Shown piece after piece: positions 51,798-51,939 of a DNA stretch of 51,939 bases (positions are counted from its first letter, which is position 1; each line of letters opens with the position of its first letter). The DNA comes from Sulfurovum sp. (GTDB lineage Bacteria > Campylobacterota > Campylobacteria > Campylobacterales > Sulfurovaceae). The stretch covers positions 1 through 51,939 of the forward strand of contig JALXCZ010000030.1 of NCBI GenBank assembly GCA_026990595.1, given 5' to 3'. A program made the translations under genes and the position numbers. The notes beneath the pieces were generated by a model. That model was not told where the DNA came from. It did not search any database and was given only the letters and a program-made list of their open reading frames with translations.

Positions 51798-51939
51798 TTA
51801 AGCTACACTTTGCAGCAACTCTTCACGCTTAACCATCACCAGTTCCAGCTTTTGTGGTTGAATATAGCTTCTTTCTACCTCCCATTCCTCAGTATATTCC
51901 ATCAGATAAGATGTCAGCAGTCGCAGATAAGCATCTCTA
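51798..51939 (-). mobile_element. C-terminal end of a probable IS256-type transposase (runs off the window)
   Basis: The minus-strand frame entering at the window end runs 46 codons to the TAA at 51798-51800. The peptide has LRLLTSYLMEYTEEWEVER followed by SYIQ, similar to the LxxL...EEW..RRY region that closes IS256-family transposases. Only this tail is visible, so the call is tentative. It abuts the truncated nuoN, which suggests that the insertion disrupted it. No clear inverted repeat is seen in the 15 bases between. Confidence 0.45.

Overview
The window looks like chromosomal DNA of a Campylobacterota (former Epsilonproteobacteria) bacterium of the Sulfurovum/Sulfurimonas type; Sulfurovum is my guess, not proven. 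Signs of this are a Wolinella-type (clade II) nitrous oxide reductase cluster with a haem-fused NosZ, a small HP0268-like protein next to miaB as in Helicobacter, an UbiA-family enzyme resembling MqnP of the futalosine pathway, an epsilon-type porin, and low-GC, tightly packed genes. No gene-free stretch exceeds 300 bases.

Layout. 1-4190: end of a TrkA-C-like protein, argJ, a lipoprotein, a DUF465 protein and dbpA (+). 4187-7306: dedA, accA, fabF, acpP (-). 7541-25059: about 17 kb, all on the minus strand, built around N2O respiration: a two-component system, nosZ, then nosB-D-G-C1-C2-H-F-L-Y, followed by an accessory block with four further NosL-like proteins, an Aer-like PAS protein, a MacB/Lol-type ABC transporter and a multi-spanning membrane protein with Cys motifs. 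25141-30312: fabG, a small conserved protein, gpmI (-), then mraY and murD (+). 30433-35170: tRNA-Phe, a major porin, a toxin-antitoxin pair, rimO, tilS (+). 35282-38313: Xer-type recombinase, DUF374 acyltransferase, miaB, HP0268-like protein (-). 38499-43593: nusA (+), tpiA-pgk-gap (-), and a nadD-rsfS fusion (+). 43590-51353: membrane protein, argS, tatA, gmk, a degenerate-receiver protein, tRNA-Arg, a UDG-like protein, a coiled-coil protein, a UbiA-family enzyme, pssA (-), miaA (+). 51379-51939: a 5'-truncated nuoN abutting what looks like the end of an IS256-type transposase.

How it works together. NosZ reduces N2O in the periplasm. NosG/NosH and the cytochromes NosC1/NosC2 are the likely electron route from menaquinol. 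NosD/F/Y and NosL mature the copper centres. Two perfect FNR-type boxes (TTGAT-N4-ATCAA) lie upstream of nosZ and nosB, each placed as in a class II activated promoter, and a hairpin separates nosZ from nosB. An 11-bp tandem repeat of OmpR/PhoB type lies next to the nosZ FNR box and again before a NosL-like gene, which may link the neighbouring response regulator to the cluster. The accessory block is the best candidate for an undescribed system: an expanded NosL-based copper (or sulfur) delivery pathway with its own ABC transporter.

Short repeats are frequent: GTGTTGTG palindromes (two lie in frame inside murD), TGTAGGTCGGG inverted repeats, and heptanucleotide tandem repeats at gene junctions that supply start codons.
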